Shown: positions 45,520 to 59,312, counted from the first letter of the stretch. The stretch is DNA of 64,000 nucleotides from Sympetrum striolatum (GCA_947579665.1 OX388348.1:11966001-12030000); one strand, 5' to 3'. Translations and numbers: made by a program. Notes: a model not told the origin generated them from the letters alone.

Positions 45520-48500
45520 CCTACGGAAGCCAATATTAGGCCATCAATCAAGTCTTAGGAAAAAGACCCGGCTTTAAAGGTTTACCATCCCATCGTCTCA
45601 ATTTTAATTTCGAAAAACTGATATCATCTCCTAATACCACCCTGTCTCTCTCTCGCCTCCTCCCCAACCCACCTACAAAAGCCTCCCTACGCCAAGCGAC
45701 GAGGTCTTGGGAGTCGAAAAGCCAAAGGCGCTACGGCACAATAATTTGCGTTCGTATTTTTCTCCTCATTGATATACTTTAGTGTAATTTAAAAATAAGA
45801 TGGCGGAATTGTTCATCTGAAAAACTTATGGTGATTAGAGGTGATTTGAAAGTAAAATTTCCAGTTACATGTTCATAAAGTCTCACAAATTTTAACTGTT
45901 AAATTAATTCAGGAAAATAGCATTCACCCAAAATTTGCTAAAAATATTAGCGGAGAAAACCGGAATCCCAAATCTCTTATCCTGCGCGCGTAATTAGAAA
46001 AATGGGCATAGGGGGCACCCACCATTGGTCTTTATCATCTAGAAAACTACTAGAAAAAGAAAACTTCTGAAACTTTTACTGAAATACCCGTTTTACTATA
46101 ATTCAATTGTTGTTTGGAATTTGAAAGTCTCATCACCTAAAACAGCTTACATAAAACAAAGGAAAAATTGTTTTTTTAGCCATTTCTTCGCTCTTTAATT
46201 TTGTAGATTATGAAAAAGCTACGATTCTTGGGAAATGCCGCTGAGGAGGTTGGTGAGAGAGAGATTGCAGATTGCAGTCTTTCTTAAACAAATCGGCCCA
46301 TTCCATAAGCTTTAAGTGAATGAATGGGCAGCTCGAAGACTATACCATCCTTCTTCCATGATTATACATTCTAAAGGAATGCGTATCAAAAACCGAAATT
46401 CTATTCTTGTGATTTTGGGAGCGTTCTCTATTGATGGCTATTCTAGCAATGGGTATTCTAGCTCACGCCCAATGAAAGTAAATGGCAGCGATCAACATAT
46501 TCCTTTCTTAAATTCTTTCAAGTTTGCTAGTGGCCCCTGGGAAACTAACCAAGACTCGCGGGTTCGATTCCAACGTTTCCGTTCATGAAATATATGGAAG
46601 CAAACTCAGCTGGTAGTTGTATCCGATCATATTCACCCGTAAGAGCGAAATATGTTCGACCCCGTGCTTTGAACAGGCACTTGGCGTATGTCTGTGGATG
46701 ATTGGATTTTCACATCTGCACATAATGCATCTTCTTTCCACTTAGTTTTCCTGACTCAGTTAAGGTTGGTTATTTTGATAAAGATTAGATTTAAATGTAT
46801 TCAAATATTTAATTTCCAATTCAATTCTCAGAGACAGCTGTCGGAGACAGCTCCTAGGAGTCGAGATATGGTTTAATACGCTTTTCGAACTGGCTGCGAA
46901 CGACCTGAAAAGCAAGCGTATCTAAATCGTTGTTTCTTATGCAAAGATGGAATGATCTCTATACAAAGTAACTTCCACGGCAAAACACAGAGGGTGGAAA
47001 TTTGTTTACGACTTGTAGTACGCAATCGTACGGGTTCTAACAGTGCGCTGTAAGAACCGCTGCAGCGGTCTGAGTCACGTGTCACCCTGATGTGCAGGTG
47101 TTCTCTGGTGTCGGTGTCGGAGACGCATGCTATAAAATGCTCCCTGTTTGGTAGCTTGGCATACCATTCGCTGCATTTGATCGACCCTCGTCTTCTGGGG
47201 GAGGCAAGAATCTTCGGCCGACGGTGTCTTGTTCCCGTCTCTCGGTTTCGAGAAGGACGGCTCGTCCAGGTTTTGAGCAGCGCAGATATTTTTAGGGTAG
47301 AGAGGTCACGCGGAGGGCACATATTATGGGAATACAAATTCTTCAAATTACTAATGAACTGCTAACGAACGAAATAAAACATTAGCAAGATTTACTTCTG
47401 AATGAACCCATGCATTTCAACGAAAATATGTAACAATATTATTTGCGATTCACTGTAGCGCTCGAAATAACTCTTCCAATTAGACGTATCTCATGTGTGG
47501 TCTCAACACAGATGTTATCATAGGCAGAACAGTAAATGGAAGTAGAAAAGAGTATGAAAAAATTCCGAGAAATTTCAGATTTACTTTCCGTGAGGAAAAA
47601 ACAGGTGGTTTTGTTACCGTTAAATCCTCTCAGCGGAGCACGAATGCGCATTGAAGGTGACTCGTGCACAATTTCCTCTCGACAATTAGGCGCAATTTAA
47701 TGAAGAAATTAATGTGCGTACGTGTTTGAATAATCAAAGATCACATGAGGAGATGTCATCGTACAGGTGACGGCTGGAGAAAGAATGGCTTTAAAATAGT
47801 GACCGATATTTTGCCTCTAGTAAAAGACTCCCAGTATGCTTCAAACTTTTTTCAAATTGAGTAAAATTGTCAGGTGAACATTTCATCGATCTATTTTTAA
47901 ATACGAAAGGGAACACAACGCCATTTATACATATATAAAAAGCACAATAAAACTACATATAAAATAGCGGATTAGTGTTGAGCTGAAGACCAGCGAAATG
48001 AAAGATAAACAAGTTTTATCAATCATTATTCTAAAGAGGCTTTCCAAGGCTTCAACGGACATGTAATATCGATCTTGAATGGTTTAAATGACGTGAAATT
48101 TAACTAACCAGAGAAGATATCCCTTGCTGAGATAATACTTCCCTTCAAAATATTCCAGAAAAGAATGAAAAAAAGATTCAACGCGTTCTCTTGAGAAGAT
48201 TCGACCCCGAGGCAAAATATCAGCTGTTCTCCTGGACAGCCAAGCGCATTCGGTTTTGGTGTGGGCTTTCGAAGCTCTTCTAACAATACATCAGTACAAT
48301 CTTCAATCAGATCCCTTTATTGAAAAATGAGGTTAAGAAGTTGAATAACCTTGTTTTACACAGCGAAGTTTTGAGCAGTCTTTGAAAATGAAGGCTCCAC
48401 CGGATTCAGCATCGAGTATATCCCAGTCTCGGGAAGAAGTTTCTTATTTAAGTGCTGCTTGTGGGCTGACGTAATGCACAACCAGAGGACAGGAGACTCC

Positions 48501-50140
48501 TCTCGAAGAATGGATATACGAAGGCTCTTCGGTGTGTAACAATGCGAACTTAATTCGACAAAATAGAAGTGCTCCATAGGACAGAAGACATCCACATTAG
48601 TTTTAAAGGGTTATTCTCGTACCTTTTAATCCACTCGATTAGCAGTTGCTATTTATTTTACCTTACGGATAATTACATTCGCAATTTTCAATACCGCGGA
48701 ACACTAAGACGAAGTTTCCCATTAGAAACATGCATATACGAAATGTGTTCCATAGCTGCAATACGATTTGTTGTCGCTCCTCTAAATCTGTGTTGGTAAG
48801 GAATTTGGTATGGAAGTAAATTTTGAATTTTGAAAACTAGAATTAAGAATGACTCTTCAGATTGTTAATACTTGAAAGTTTCTCAAAGTGCAAGTGAATA
48901 TTACATGCATGACTCATCAGAATGATTATGTTTGAAAACCGAAATCTTTTTCCCCTCCGCTCGAAAAGCATTTATTAAAATAGGCCTCTCAATCCAACAA
49001 GTATGATGGCGGGTATTATCAGATGTCTTTTGACGAAATATAAGGATTAGGATAACACAGTTGTATCACTTTATGTAATAAGAAATCTAATATTCCGCTG
49101 CTGTGGGAGGAGCCACAGTCCGCGTATTTATCAAGCTCAATTTTACATTTCCAAAAACCGCGTCTAAAACGCTTAAGTTGACGTATCTGCACGAGCAGTT
49201 TGCACACCGCATGAGGAGGCGTTTGCGAGCCAACGAATTGACAATTTCGCGAGGAGAGACGAGACTAGTATCGATTAAAAACCACGGAGCTAAAAATATT
49301 CCGGAAGGTAGTGAAGAGGCCATCACCGGAGGGCAAAATGATTTAAAACAAATTTCTCGGTCAGTAAGGCATATTGAGTAAAGTGCACAGTCATCCTTGA
49401 AAACTTATTAAATTAGCTGTAGGATTCCTATGGCTCTTATACAACAATGAAGAAAGGAATCGGTTCTACAATCTGCAATGAAAGTAGTTAAATACTCAAA
49501 TCAAGAGAAAAATTTCAGGCGATTTCGACGCAACCGCAGTCACCACACACGCCATGGATTGCCAATGATTACCCAGTCAGAATAGTGGTATCGTCAATAC
49601 CAATTCTGACTTATGCTCTTGCCTGTAAATCAAACGGTGTAAATCGCTAATACCAGAAAAATTCGCAAAACTCTTTCATCCGAAATTTACCTCTAGAAAT
49701 TCGGTCGTGTTTTTTCAAGTTAAAATTTCCGAATCATGGAATTACTACTCCTTGTGATACGAAAATAAATTGCCTCGCTATTTTAATAATGGTTTTGGTC
49801 AAATACATTATTAATAGATTGTAACATTTAACTTGCGGTATGAAATAAAATGCCGTTGCCACTCGCTTACGTGATCGGAAATGTTAAGAGAACGAAGTAC
49901 TGGCATGACATTGGACGCATTAATGTTCCGTAAATCGAATTTAAAATATTAATGTTTTCCGAAGCAAAACAGAGACCGCGTGGTCAAAAGGAGTATTCGT
50001 GATTGGAAAGGGGTGATTGCCGTGAAAAAGTTGGGTACAGCAACACTAAATTTGCGGGCAATCGCTCGGTGGCGCGAAGAAAATCCGAATAAATCATTGT
50101 CACCAAGTGTCGATGGTGACATTTAAATAAGGGAAAAAAA
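45520..50140. other. CpG-richer intergenic stretch, nothing assigned
   Basis: The base composition is less AT-rich than elsewhere, with scattered CpG. Open frames on both strands overlap (for example 46873-47346 on - and 47090-47365 on +), so at most one can be coding and neither shows a family feature. A TATAAAA at about 47130 is a possible promoter element, but nothing downstream confirms transcription. Confidence 0.3.
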
Positions 50141-50143
50141 GAA

Positions 50144-50617
50144 ATGAGACAAATTACCAATATCCATTTGAAGAAATTCGCGAAGAGGATTCGTTACGCG
50201 AAAACCTTCTTCAACTTTTTCTTCCCTTACCTCTCCCTCCTCCTATCGCCCCTCCTTCCCCAACTACTGGAATATATACCCAGAAAGTTCGCCGCTCCTT
50301 CCATTCCTCGTCTAGCGGCTGACTCGAGTGTTTCGACCAACGAAATGTTCCCGACTGTTGAAATCTCCGAAGCTACTTTCAACGAATGGCAGTTTCTCGC
50401 CTGGAATCTCATCGAAGCTGTCGAGAACCTCACCGACTGCTACAATTTTCCATTGCTAGTCGTTATTGAGCCAAGCTGCGGTCGCTGTACGAGATCGATC
50501 TCATCCACCGAAAAATATATCGGCCAGAGGGAGAAGGAAGCAGTTCGTCTGGCTGAAACTATTGGAGCAGCTGGAGTTGCTAGTTTAATGTACCTTCAAG
50601 GCTCTAGAAGGCATTAA
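50144..50617 (+). CDS. Unassigned open frame, 157 codons
   Basis: I do not recognise this. The frame begins MRQITNIHLKKF, has a hydrophobic stretch at about residues 22-42 (FFNFFFPYLSLLLSPLLPQL) and then a mixed region with NEWQFLAWNLIEAVENLTDC. Codons in the second half favour C or T in third position more than surrounding random frames. It ends in TAA before any splice donor I can support. It may be a real small protein, an exon of an unseen gene, or chance in a GC-richer segment. Confidence 0.2.
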   Translation: MRQITNIHLKKFAKRIRYAKTFFNFFFPYLSLLLSPLLPQLLEYIPRKFAAPSIPRLAADSSVSTNEMFPTVEISEATFNEWQFLAWNLIEAVENLTDCYNFPLLVVIEPSCGRCTRSISSTEKYIGQREKEAVRLAETIGAAGVASLMYLQGSRRH

Positions 50618-50899
50618 GGCAGTTCCCTCAGCAACCGGACGGAAGCGCTCTCTCTGACGTCCAAGAAGGAATGCAGCCTTCCTTTCGACTAACCCTGGTG
50701 AAACGGCTACGACTGAGAGAAGATCCAGAGTTCAATAGTTCGCCGCAGTTGATCCCCGAAGGCCACTTTGAGTTCCTCTATCTTCTTCGTAAAGGGACGG
50801 ATCTTCAGCAGTTGAAACTACGCATTTAAAACGGGCAGCTTATCGAATTCATTTTTTTTTGAGAAATCTACGGTCCAGCGGCGCCGATGAATGTCTTGC

Positions 50900-51145
50900 A
50901 GCACTGTGGCCACAGAATCCGATGGCAGAGAAGACAACCGTGTGTTTGAAGAAAAGCAGCCTTGGCGGAGCGCTCGACGCAGAAGTACGGTGAAAAAGAT
51001 AGAGAATCAGTGTTGTGTGTGTGTGTGGTATGTGTAATGGTCATTCTAGTGAATTAGTGAAAGTGACTGCAAGAGGAGGTTCAGTACGCCGATGGAAAGC
51101 AGAGCTCTACCGCCGCAGGAGGAATCCCTCTGCTAAAGGTAAGGA
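50900..51145 (+). promoter_or_regulatory. Possible 5' untranslated exon
   Basis: A GC-richer stretch with a (GT)n tract at about 51013-51026 leads to GCTAAAG|GTAAGG, a good splice donor, at about 51139. Short ATG frames before it close at once. At 51907 an ATG in good context (TTCACCATGAAA) is followed five codons later by AGA|GTGAGT. These could be the first exons of a + strand gene whose later exons I could not find. Speculative. Confidence 0.2.
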
Positions 51146-52437
51146 TTCATCGTCTTTCAGCTCAGGCGGCAGGTTTCTTTAGAAAATATCCCACCCAACA
51201 GCATTAAAGAGCAGGTCTGCATTAATGTTTGGGGGGAGAGGGAACTTGAGTGAAATAGGGCCTACTCGATGGGCGGTATGTGAATGATTGGAGGGAGAAA
51301 TTAAGGTAATAGGCACTACACACACTTCTACATACCGGCTCTTTAGCCAATAGAGAGTAAAACTTAATTAGTCTTCTAACAGTCTCTCTTCTATCTTTTC
51401 CGTGGCTGTGGTTTTCATGCCGCAGTCACACTATGGTTTTCATAGGGCTTGTCAATAGCAACTGATGACGCGTTCGTCCCCGAAATATTTGGTACCAGTT
51501 GCTGTTGGCAGGCGAACCCTTCCATCATAAAAAGGGAAACGAATCGAGCACAGTACGCCTTTGCGTGATTTGGAAACCTGTGCAAAACATTTCCATCTTT
51601 AAAGTTTAATTGTTGTAAATTAATTTTCTGTAAGATTTTAGCTTTTAGGAGTTGACCTTGCATTTTCTAACATTTCAGAGATTTGAACCTGAAGAAGTGG
51701 ATGAATAATTTGGTTTTTCTTTTACTCCAGTTGAGCAGTTCCAAGCCGCACATCCATGGAAGCCATGGCACATCTTTTAATTCAAGAGCGAAGGCAAAAC
51801 TTCGCAGAGACATCTTACATCGTCGCTATCTTCTAGTTGTACTCCAAGAGAAACTACAAATTGACTCCTCTAAGAGCGAGGATTGACATTTTGGAGAAGT
51901 TCACCATGAAAAGTTTCAGAGTGAGTAAACTATTAAGGCCAAATAAACTTTAATTCTTCCATCAATCCTATCATTACTTAGCTGATCAATGGTACTCATA
52001 TCAAACTTTTTTCAAGACTGTCTGCTTTTTGGAATGCTCGGCTTTCTTTTTTATTTCAAATAAAATTATTTTACTAATTTTTATGAAATCTAAGTCTCGT
52101 CACAACTATGTGAATTGATAATCTAAACTTTTCACTTGCTACCTACTTCGCAAATCACATGCCAGGCTAACACTAGCAGCAAGCAGATGCATATATACTA
52201 TAATTTTGTTTGCTGGTGTACAATCTGACCTATATTAAAAGATATATTTTGCGAGATTCCTTAGACTTATCTTAGAGACTACATAGCATTAGCATAGCTC
52301 TTGGAGAGAAGAGATTGATATTTCTAGCGTTGCTGTTTTAAGGTACAAATGTAAACTCAATATTTGTTTTTCGAATAACAATTACTTCAACAGTAAAGAT
52401 AGTTTTGTTATTATAGTAATAATAATGTATCGAGTGT

Positions 52438-52516
52438 ACAGCCCTGGACAAAATTAACGCAGCACCAGCCGTAAGGATACCTAGGGAGGTGCTGCGTTAA
52501 TTTTGGCGAGGAGTGT
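52438..52516. mobile_element. Tc1/mariner-type hairpin MITE
   Basis: ACAGCCCTGGACAAAATTAA then CGCAGCACC, a 20-bp loop, and GGTGCTGCGTTAATTTTGGC then GAGGAGTGT. Arms of about 30 bp match except for four or five positions, and TA lies at each outer edge. The 'GGACAAAATTAA' block is typical of Tc1/mariner ends. Only the two ends remain. Confidence 0.8.
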
Positions 52517-53065
52517 ACATTGAATGAAAGACTGTATTTTTCGTCCCCGATATTCTATTGAAATAACGCGATAAAAAAACTTTTTGCAAGAAAATTTATA
52601 TAATGATGAAATTCACCTACCGCTTTTGGTAAAATTTCGGATGAGGACGGCGAGGGAGAAATTCTGTTTCTCCCGTCCCCTATCCGAAATTTTACTCAAC
52701 ACACATTCGAATCAAAAAACGCAAACTATGTGAATCTAGAAATTTACCTCTACTTCTACTGAGAGTTATGTTGATAGTGTAGAATCATTTTCATGTTTGC
52801 TGTGTGTATCCACTGCCACGCAAAAATTTTCCGTGGTGGAACTTCAAAATCTACCTGAATTTATTAAAACATTTTAATAAAAAAAATAGATCCTTAGTGA
52901 AGGTTTAATCACCGAAAGATGGGACACTTGAAATTTCACCATTTAATTACATAGTGTGATATGAGTGATGTTTTGTTAACTGATTCTTTCACAGAGTAAT
53001 ATTTTTTATGTGGTTGTCTTGTTGCCTGAAATTAATTGATATTTTTCTTGGAGCCTATGGCATAA

Positions 53066-53145
53066 GAATCGGCGGAATCGGTATTGGTAGAATCGGAATC
53101 GAAATGTCAGAACCGCAATCGGAATCGCTAAAATTTTGGAATCGA
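53066..53145. repeat. (GGAATC)-type degenerate short repeat
   Basis: GAATCGG, GGAATCGG, AGAATCGGAATCG and further AATCG units recur at 6-13 bp intervals. The open frame 53008-53505 running through it has no other support. Confidence 0.6.
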
Positions 53146-54799
53146 CCCATCACTACTTCTTTTATATGCCGTGATGTGCCTGGGTACCTATGTCCTGCGA
53201 GACTTGCATTTCCTTGTTTTTGTTTCTCAGCCATGAAGAGCACTTCAATAGACTATGTCCAATATATTACTATATTCAATATACTAGCTTTGTGCTGTAA
53301 AACTTCTCCTACATCCAGTAATTACACTTTAAATGACCTATATTTACTTTTCTGTAGTGCCATAAATGTTTTAAATGGCATAATTTATGGTCTGCAGTTG
53401 ATAGAGCAATGGAAATGGATAACTGATTTCACTCGAATTTGTCGAAGTCTTGAAGCTCCAAGAAGCTTATATGGAAAATTGGCTGTCCATCCTTCATCTT
53501 GTTGAATTTAATCTCCATTATATCCTACTCTCGCATTCAGAGTTGGTATCACTGTCAAATTGAGGAAATCTAGCAAACTGAATAAATTATTTTTCATTAA
53601 TATTACTCAAACAATGATTTTATAGTACTATTAAAATTAATATTATTTTGCTAACTTATGATTGTGTAGGCTGCCACAAAATAATAGATAATTAGGAGAC
53701 TGAGATTAAGGATATCAATGAGAAAAAGTTACTTCTCAGCTGGATCTAAAGCCAAACCTAATTATGAAAAAATTCTAAGTAACATCTACGTAAAATATGG
53801 AAATTATGTTGTTAAAATGTTAGAATAGACTTTTAAATATTCAATAGCACATTCTGAATTTTAAAAATGTCTTTTCTAATTATAAAATTATAAGTACAAG
53901 AAACTTGTTAGCCCAATTGAACAGTATTATATTAGAACAAGAGCCAAGCTAACATAAAAAGTATGACATCTTGATATGACTATCATTTGAATTATGAGCT
54001 TACTCTGCTTTGCTTGTCAGACTGTAAAGTTTACTGCCTTGCTCTCCTTGGTTATGATGATTTTGGGACAAGAGTTCTCTAAACACATGGGCACTATTCC
54101 ATGAAGTGGGATCACTTGCATAATATGCCACAACATACAAAGCAATGATATAAAATAGGAGACACATTATGTCTACAGAAGAAGTAGACCATTCTTTCCA
54201 CTTCCTTTCTTTTCTTGCCAAATACTGAAATGAAAGTTGTAGAGTAAAACTGAAATCACTATTCATTGAAGCCCAGTATTTTCTCTATTTTAAGAAATTT
54301 GTTGGTTTAACCTTGGAAATATTAAATTCCACTGTATATGTTATTAGTCTTCTACTTTGTGGTAGGCTTATGTGCCTCAAAACACCTTGGTGTATTTCCT
54401 CCCCTTTTTTTTTTTGATAACTTCATTTCCAACTGCGTTTTCCAACTTGACCAGTGAATTGGTCTGGGGGGAATTCGTACGTGGGGAATTGGTCTCCCGA
54501 CAGATTGGTACGCAGGGAATTGATCCCCCGCGCTCATGTTGTTCTACTGTTATTCAGTCGTATGTTAATCTACACACCCTGATTATTTGTTAATGTTATA
54601 AATAAATGGAATTCAACATTTTTAGTGGTAATTATGATCCTTTTTATATCAAAATATGATAAACAAAGGCAAAACTATTGTTAAAATTTCATTTCAAGTC
54701 TGAGAGAATGAATGGGTGGTTATCTTCACATACATCATCTTTTATTTTCTCACCACCACCCTACTTACCCTAGCATTCTTCTCTCTTCTATTCTTGATC

Positions 54800-55665
54800 T
54801 CTGCTGGCTTAGGATGCAGGGAAATGATGACTATGTGACCTTACTCTCATCATTGTTAGGCAAAAACTCTCCCTACTGGACATAGTCCTATTTATATCTT
54901 GTGAATGAGTTTTCTTCCTTCTTGGTAAGTAAATGCTCCTAAGTATTTCTTGTCTTGTTTGTTGGTAAATTATATCCTTTTTATCATTTAACATATTTTC
55001 CCTTTGTCTTCTCTATTTTCTCCCTTGTATTTACCCTCAATTACTGTCTTTAGCATTCCCTCTCCTCTCAATATTTGATCCACCCATTTTCTCTGTCGAC
55101 ACTAAATTACTTCAATTAAAACCATCTCTTCCCGAACCATCCTTTTGCACCTCCATATTAGTTTTCCTATCAAAACAACTCACTTTTCCATTCTAATCTA
55201 CACCAACATCTTGAAGGCCTCCAAATATTTGACATCCTCTTTTCTTAAGTTCCAAGTTCAATATGTTCCATATAGTTCCATAGCCATATAGCAAAACACT
55301 CCACACCAAGAACTTTGCCAATCTTTTCCTGATTAATTTATTGAGAAATATAGCTATCCTTTCATGAATTCATGTCTGCATCTTCTATCCCAAGAAAGAG
55401 TACTTCCCTAGTAAGAGAATTTATCAACCTCCTCTAGGTTCTCCCCATCCACCCTTATCGTTAACTTAGCTTTCCTTCCATTAGTAAACCTCATCGCTTT
55501 AGTTTTACTTGCATTAATTTTCAACAATGCAACAGAATCAGGATTGTTTTGATAAAATCCTTTGGTCAGTTATCATACAATTTTCTATATAAATCAAACA
55601 AACATTTCCTACCCTTGTCTCCTAGATTCTTAAGGATCTCAAAGGGAATCTCATTCCACAGATAT
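54800..55665 (-). pseudogene. LINE reverse transcriptase relic in the polycystin intron
   Basis: On the - strand, from right to left: WNEIPFEILKNLGDKG (RT domain entry), LLKINASKTKAMRF and VDGENLEEVDKF (palm to thumb), then LLYGYGT, LRGEGMLKTVIEGKYKG and a basic C-terminal tail. This is the order of the C-terminal half of LINE endonuclease/reverse-transcriptase proteins. Frames shift repeatedly and the YxDD stretch is not preserved, so it is inactive. Confidence 0.75.
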
Positions 55666-57989
55666 TAACATGATAGCATCACTCACAATGACTGTCCATT
55701 TGCAGTCTAGATGCCTTTGTATCTGCCTCACTGAGGCACAGACACTGTGGAGACTACTATTTATTGACCCCTCCTAAGTTAGCTTTCTGCAGCAGGTAAC
55801 CCTGTACCAGGAACAAAGTACCAGCCAGTTTAACTCTTTATGACATGCGATATCTTACACCATGATGAGATTGTAGCCCAGGGAAGAGAATTTTTCTGAA
55901 CAGTACTAATTTTCAAGTTTCTTCTTTCCCATTTTCCTTCGGCTCATTACACTTGTCACAGGATGAGATAGTTTGTAAATTCATGATATTATCAACACAA
56001 ATGGATTTCTATGCTTGGACTAATCGACTTGCATTATTATCAGTGAATCCAAAAATTTAATTTCTGGTCAAAATACCTTTGATGGACTTACCTTGTAAGG
56101 GTTTAACTGATTATGTGATCCAATCAGTATGAGAGACTATAAATAAATTTCATATTTATTTTAATATTATTTCCTATAAAACCTAGTATCAAGTTGCTTA
56201 AGTATTTACAAAGAGGTAAATAAAAGAAAATAAATATAAAAATAATATGTGTAAATGTATTTTAAAAGGGCAAACCAGTTTATGGTAAACTGAGACCGAC
56301 ACCAATGTATTCAACTGATTCAGTTATTTTTTCTGAATTTTATGATTTATGCTGACCCAAACACCCCATTAAAGATATAAAACTTACTATAACTGTTAAT
56401 AAAAATCTGCTTTGCTCAATTTTGGCATTATGATTTAAGGAGTAATATTTTCCAGAAAAAATATTTAATAATTGCTGAATTCAAAAGGTAATACCTCAGT
56501 TATTTTCTGTGGTTTGGGATGATGAACATTAATATTACTTCCTCCAAAGAAAGATAATTTGCTTATACTTGATAGTAGTTTCATTGTTTTATCTCTACTT
56601 GGAGTAGATATACAAGTCATGTCTGCCATTTCAAGTGGGGGATGTTCAAACAATTCACTGTACACTTTACCATCTGTTATCTGCAAGGTAATTATGGAGA
56701 CAATAAGTTGAGGTAAGATGCTATATATCCATTCTAATAGATAAATGTGACAAAAGCATTGTAGCATTGATAAGTGAAATAATAAAGTTATGTAAATACA
56801 TTTCCATCTAATACTTATACTCCGGTAATTAACAAAACATTTACATTCAGGTAATTAAATTATTTCAGGCTCTCATGTTACAACTATAAATACAATGCAA
56901 TACAAAATTTTGCTTAAGCTTTAAGTATTAAAAATGGTAAAACCAATCTCAATTCTAACCTATATTTATTCTAACAAGCATATTAAATGACACCATGAAT
57001 ATATATATGTACCTTCATAACAAATGAATCCAAAGCAGTCATACCTATGACTTTCAAAGGTTGGTAAATGAAAGCTCCCTGAAGAAATGCTAACATAAAG
57101 GATGATATTCACAATAATGCTTTGAACTTGCCAAATGAAAGTCCATATAAACTCATCAAATAACTGGATATTATTATAGCAGTGACACACCAGATCCTAA
57201 ATAAATTTTTTGCTACTGATTTATAACAGAAATTTTCAATGATTGGCTTGACATAATGTTTCAATGTAAGTTATAACTATTTGATTTTAGAAGGAAATAG
57301 TACATTGCACATCCTTAGTTTTAGTACTTTATTTTAGCATGATAAAAAAGTTGTGTTCTTTTTATTGGTCATGGATGTACTTTTCCTGCAAAATATCTAC
57401 TTGCCCTCAGGAGACATTCACTTTTTGGGAGGTAGATAAAATGTTCTCTGATCAAAAGTTGTTTCTTTCCTTTTTAGTGTTACTTTAATGTTAGATTAAA
57501 ATTGAGAATTGATAGGGCCATGTCCTGAATTAAAATGTAGTGGACATAGCAAAGGGAGCAGTAACAAGGATTCGCTTGAGTCATTCAGGGTATTTTCTCT
57601 GCTATAAAATAATAGATAGGACTCAAAACCTTTGTGTTACTATGCCAGCGTTTAAGCAAAATTATCAATGGAAAATCAGAGTTAAGCCACCCGGCCACAC
57701 ATGTTTTTTTCACTCCTGTAGATTGGGACAACTACCCAGCCCAAACCACAAGTGTCATTAACTCAGCCTTTTCATGCCCTATGCACCCCAACAGGATCTT
57801 CCTAGAAGAAGTGAGATATTGGCCATACCTATCAAAATCCTAGAAGGCCACAAATTTCAGATTTTTTCAGTAAGCATTGTGCTCATATTCAGAACTTTTC
57901 TTGGTTTACTTCCCTGTATGGTAGGGAATTGAGCATCTATACATTGTTATTAGATGTATTTCTGTAACATAAACAGTAAAGATTTCTTG

Positions 57990-58185
57990 CAATATGATCT
58001 TGGGTTTGATTCCAGGCTAATACAAAATTCTCCCATGTAAAACACATTGGAGAAAATATAAGAAATTTTTGTAAAGCATTTACTGATATGAAAGATATAT
58101 GTTAATCGGTATGACAATCTTTTTATGTTTTTTTGTATATGCACCTTGGGTTTACTCAGAATAAACTTGGGATCAACTCCAGAGC
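57990..58185 (+). repeat. B-box-like repeat, array 4
   Basis: TTGGGTTTGATTCCAGGC (about 58001) and TTGGGATCAACTCCAGAGC (about 58166) are about 165 bp apart. The first is followed by TCTCCCATGTAAAACACATT GGAG, the same accompanying block as at 12290 and 12620. Same family as at 8810. Confidence 0.6.
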
Positions 58186-58199
58186 ACTATGGATATTGT

Positions 58200-59045
58200 T
58201 GCTTAAGAAATACATAGGATTCAAGTTAAAAACAATTCTCTATGTTCTCAATTAATATTAGCTGAGATGGTATAAGTTATAGATGGGCTATCTCTGAAAA
58301 GAATTCAATATAAAACTATTTTAAGTTTTTAAATAATCTACAGATAATGTAGCCTGAGCCAATGTTGCCTTAACATGCTGTTTCATTTTTTAGTATAATT
58401 CCTTTGAAGAATTGATCTGGATATATTGCATTCCTTATTTGAATGCTATCTCTAGAGCACTGATTGTGAACTGGGGTGTTGCAACCCAAAAGGGGATCGT
58501 CTTGGCTTTTTTAGGGTCACCATTAAAAAAAAAATTAAATTTAAACTCTCTTAATTTAAGCTGAGAAGTTGTTCCATTCCAAGGGGTAAAAAGTGTGTAT
58601 GGTGGAGTTTTCTAACTCCAATTGTTAGTTGAAAATTTTGCATAAAAGGTGTTGAAGTGGCACCAAGGTTTTGAGGAAGATATCCTGTAACTCTTAAGTG
58701 AATTCATATTATGCACCCCTCATGTTTTCCTTGTAAGAAGTTTAGGTTAGCCAATAAGTTGGTATGAGAGTTCACAAACTGTGAACGCCACCTGACTAGG
58801 CAATACAAGGATGCAACATCGTTATCATAGCTTTACCCAAACCTTTTATCTCTATCTCATCAGCCTGATGAGACATCAGCACTTCTGAGGTATAGTGAAT
58901 TCGATTTTGACTTTCTTGGTAGTCTATGTATATTGGTTGACTTTTGGGTTTTGTTATTACTTTTGACATTTAACCCTCAATTTAAGCCATCAAATCATTT
59001 TTATTTAAGTCAATAGAAATAATCATTTTCTTTAGAATTGGGAAT
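58200..59045. other. Intron sequence, nothing certain
   Basis: Part of the intron between polycystin exons 60519 and 57196. A block around 58455-58510 (AACTGGGGTGTTGCAACCCA) resembles a hAT terminal repeat, but no partner end was found. Confidence 0.35.
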
Positions 59046-59054
59046 GCATCAGTA

Positions 59055-59312
59055 GTAGCAAATCCAGGGGGGCTGTAGCCCCCCCCCAGAAGTCAACATG
59101 AAGAATAATTACTTAAATGTATCATCGTTCATACTATTGAGATGTGAAAAAAATATTGTTTATCTACAACGATAGATAATACTAAGCATAATTCAAATAT
59201 GTATACTGAGTTTGATTTTTTAAATTTCTTACAAAAATCGATAAATAGAAAATGAATCTTTAATCCCAACTCTCAAGCCCCCCCCACAGCTCGATCCTAG
59301 ATCCGCCACTGT
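59055..59312. mobile_element. hAT-like MITE with 8-9-bp target repeat
   Basis: Flanked on both sides by GCATCAGTA (59046-59054 and 59313-59321). Inverted ends: GTAGCAAATCCAGGGGGGCT on the left and, read inward from the right, ACAGTGGCGGATCTAGGATC, with G-runs/C-runs just inside both. It is 258 bp long with an AT-rich core and no coding sequence. The target repeat of 8-9 bp fits hAT-type integration. Fragments of the same style are at 7850 and 8340. Confidence 0.8.

Noticed and set aside
46550..46580. GGGTTCGATTCC at 46561 as part of a tRNA gene
   Set aside because: The bases around the motif do not form a T-stem, and no A-box or acceptor stem can be placed at the right distance.
46873..47346. 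157-codon - strand frame as a gene
   Set aside because: It overlaps an equally long + strand frame, has no recognisable motif and lies in GC-richer DNA where stops are scarce by chance.
53008..53505. 165-codon + strand frame as a membrane protein gene
   Set aside because: It starts in a degenerate GGAATC repeat, has no family features, and no splice context supports it.
57109..57111. TGA as a selenocysteine codon
   Set aside because: Polycystins are not known selenoproteins and I see no SECIS-like structure; mutation or sequence error is simpler.
58455..58510. hAT terminal repeat
   Set aside because: It resembles hAT ends, but no second end or 8-bp target repeat could be matched nearby.
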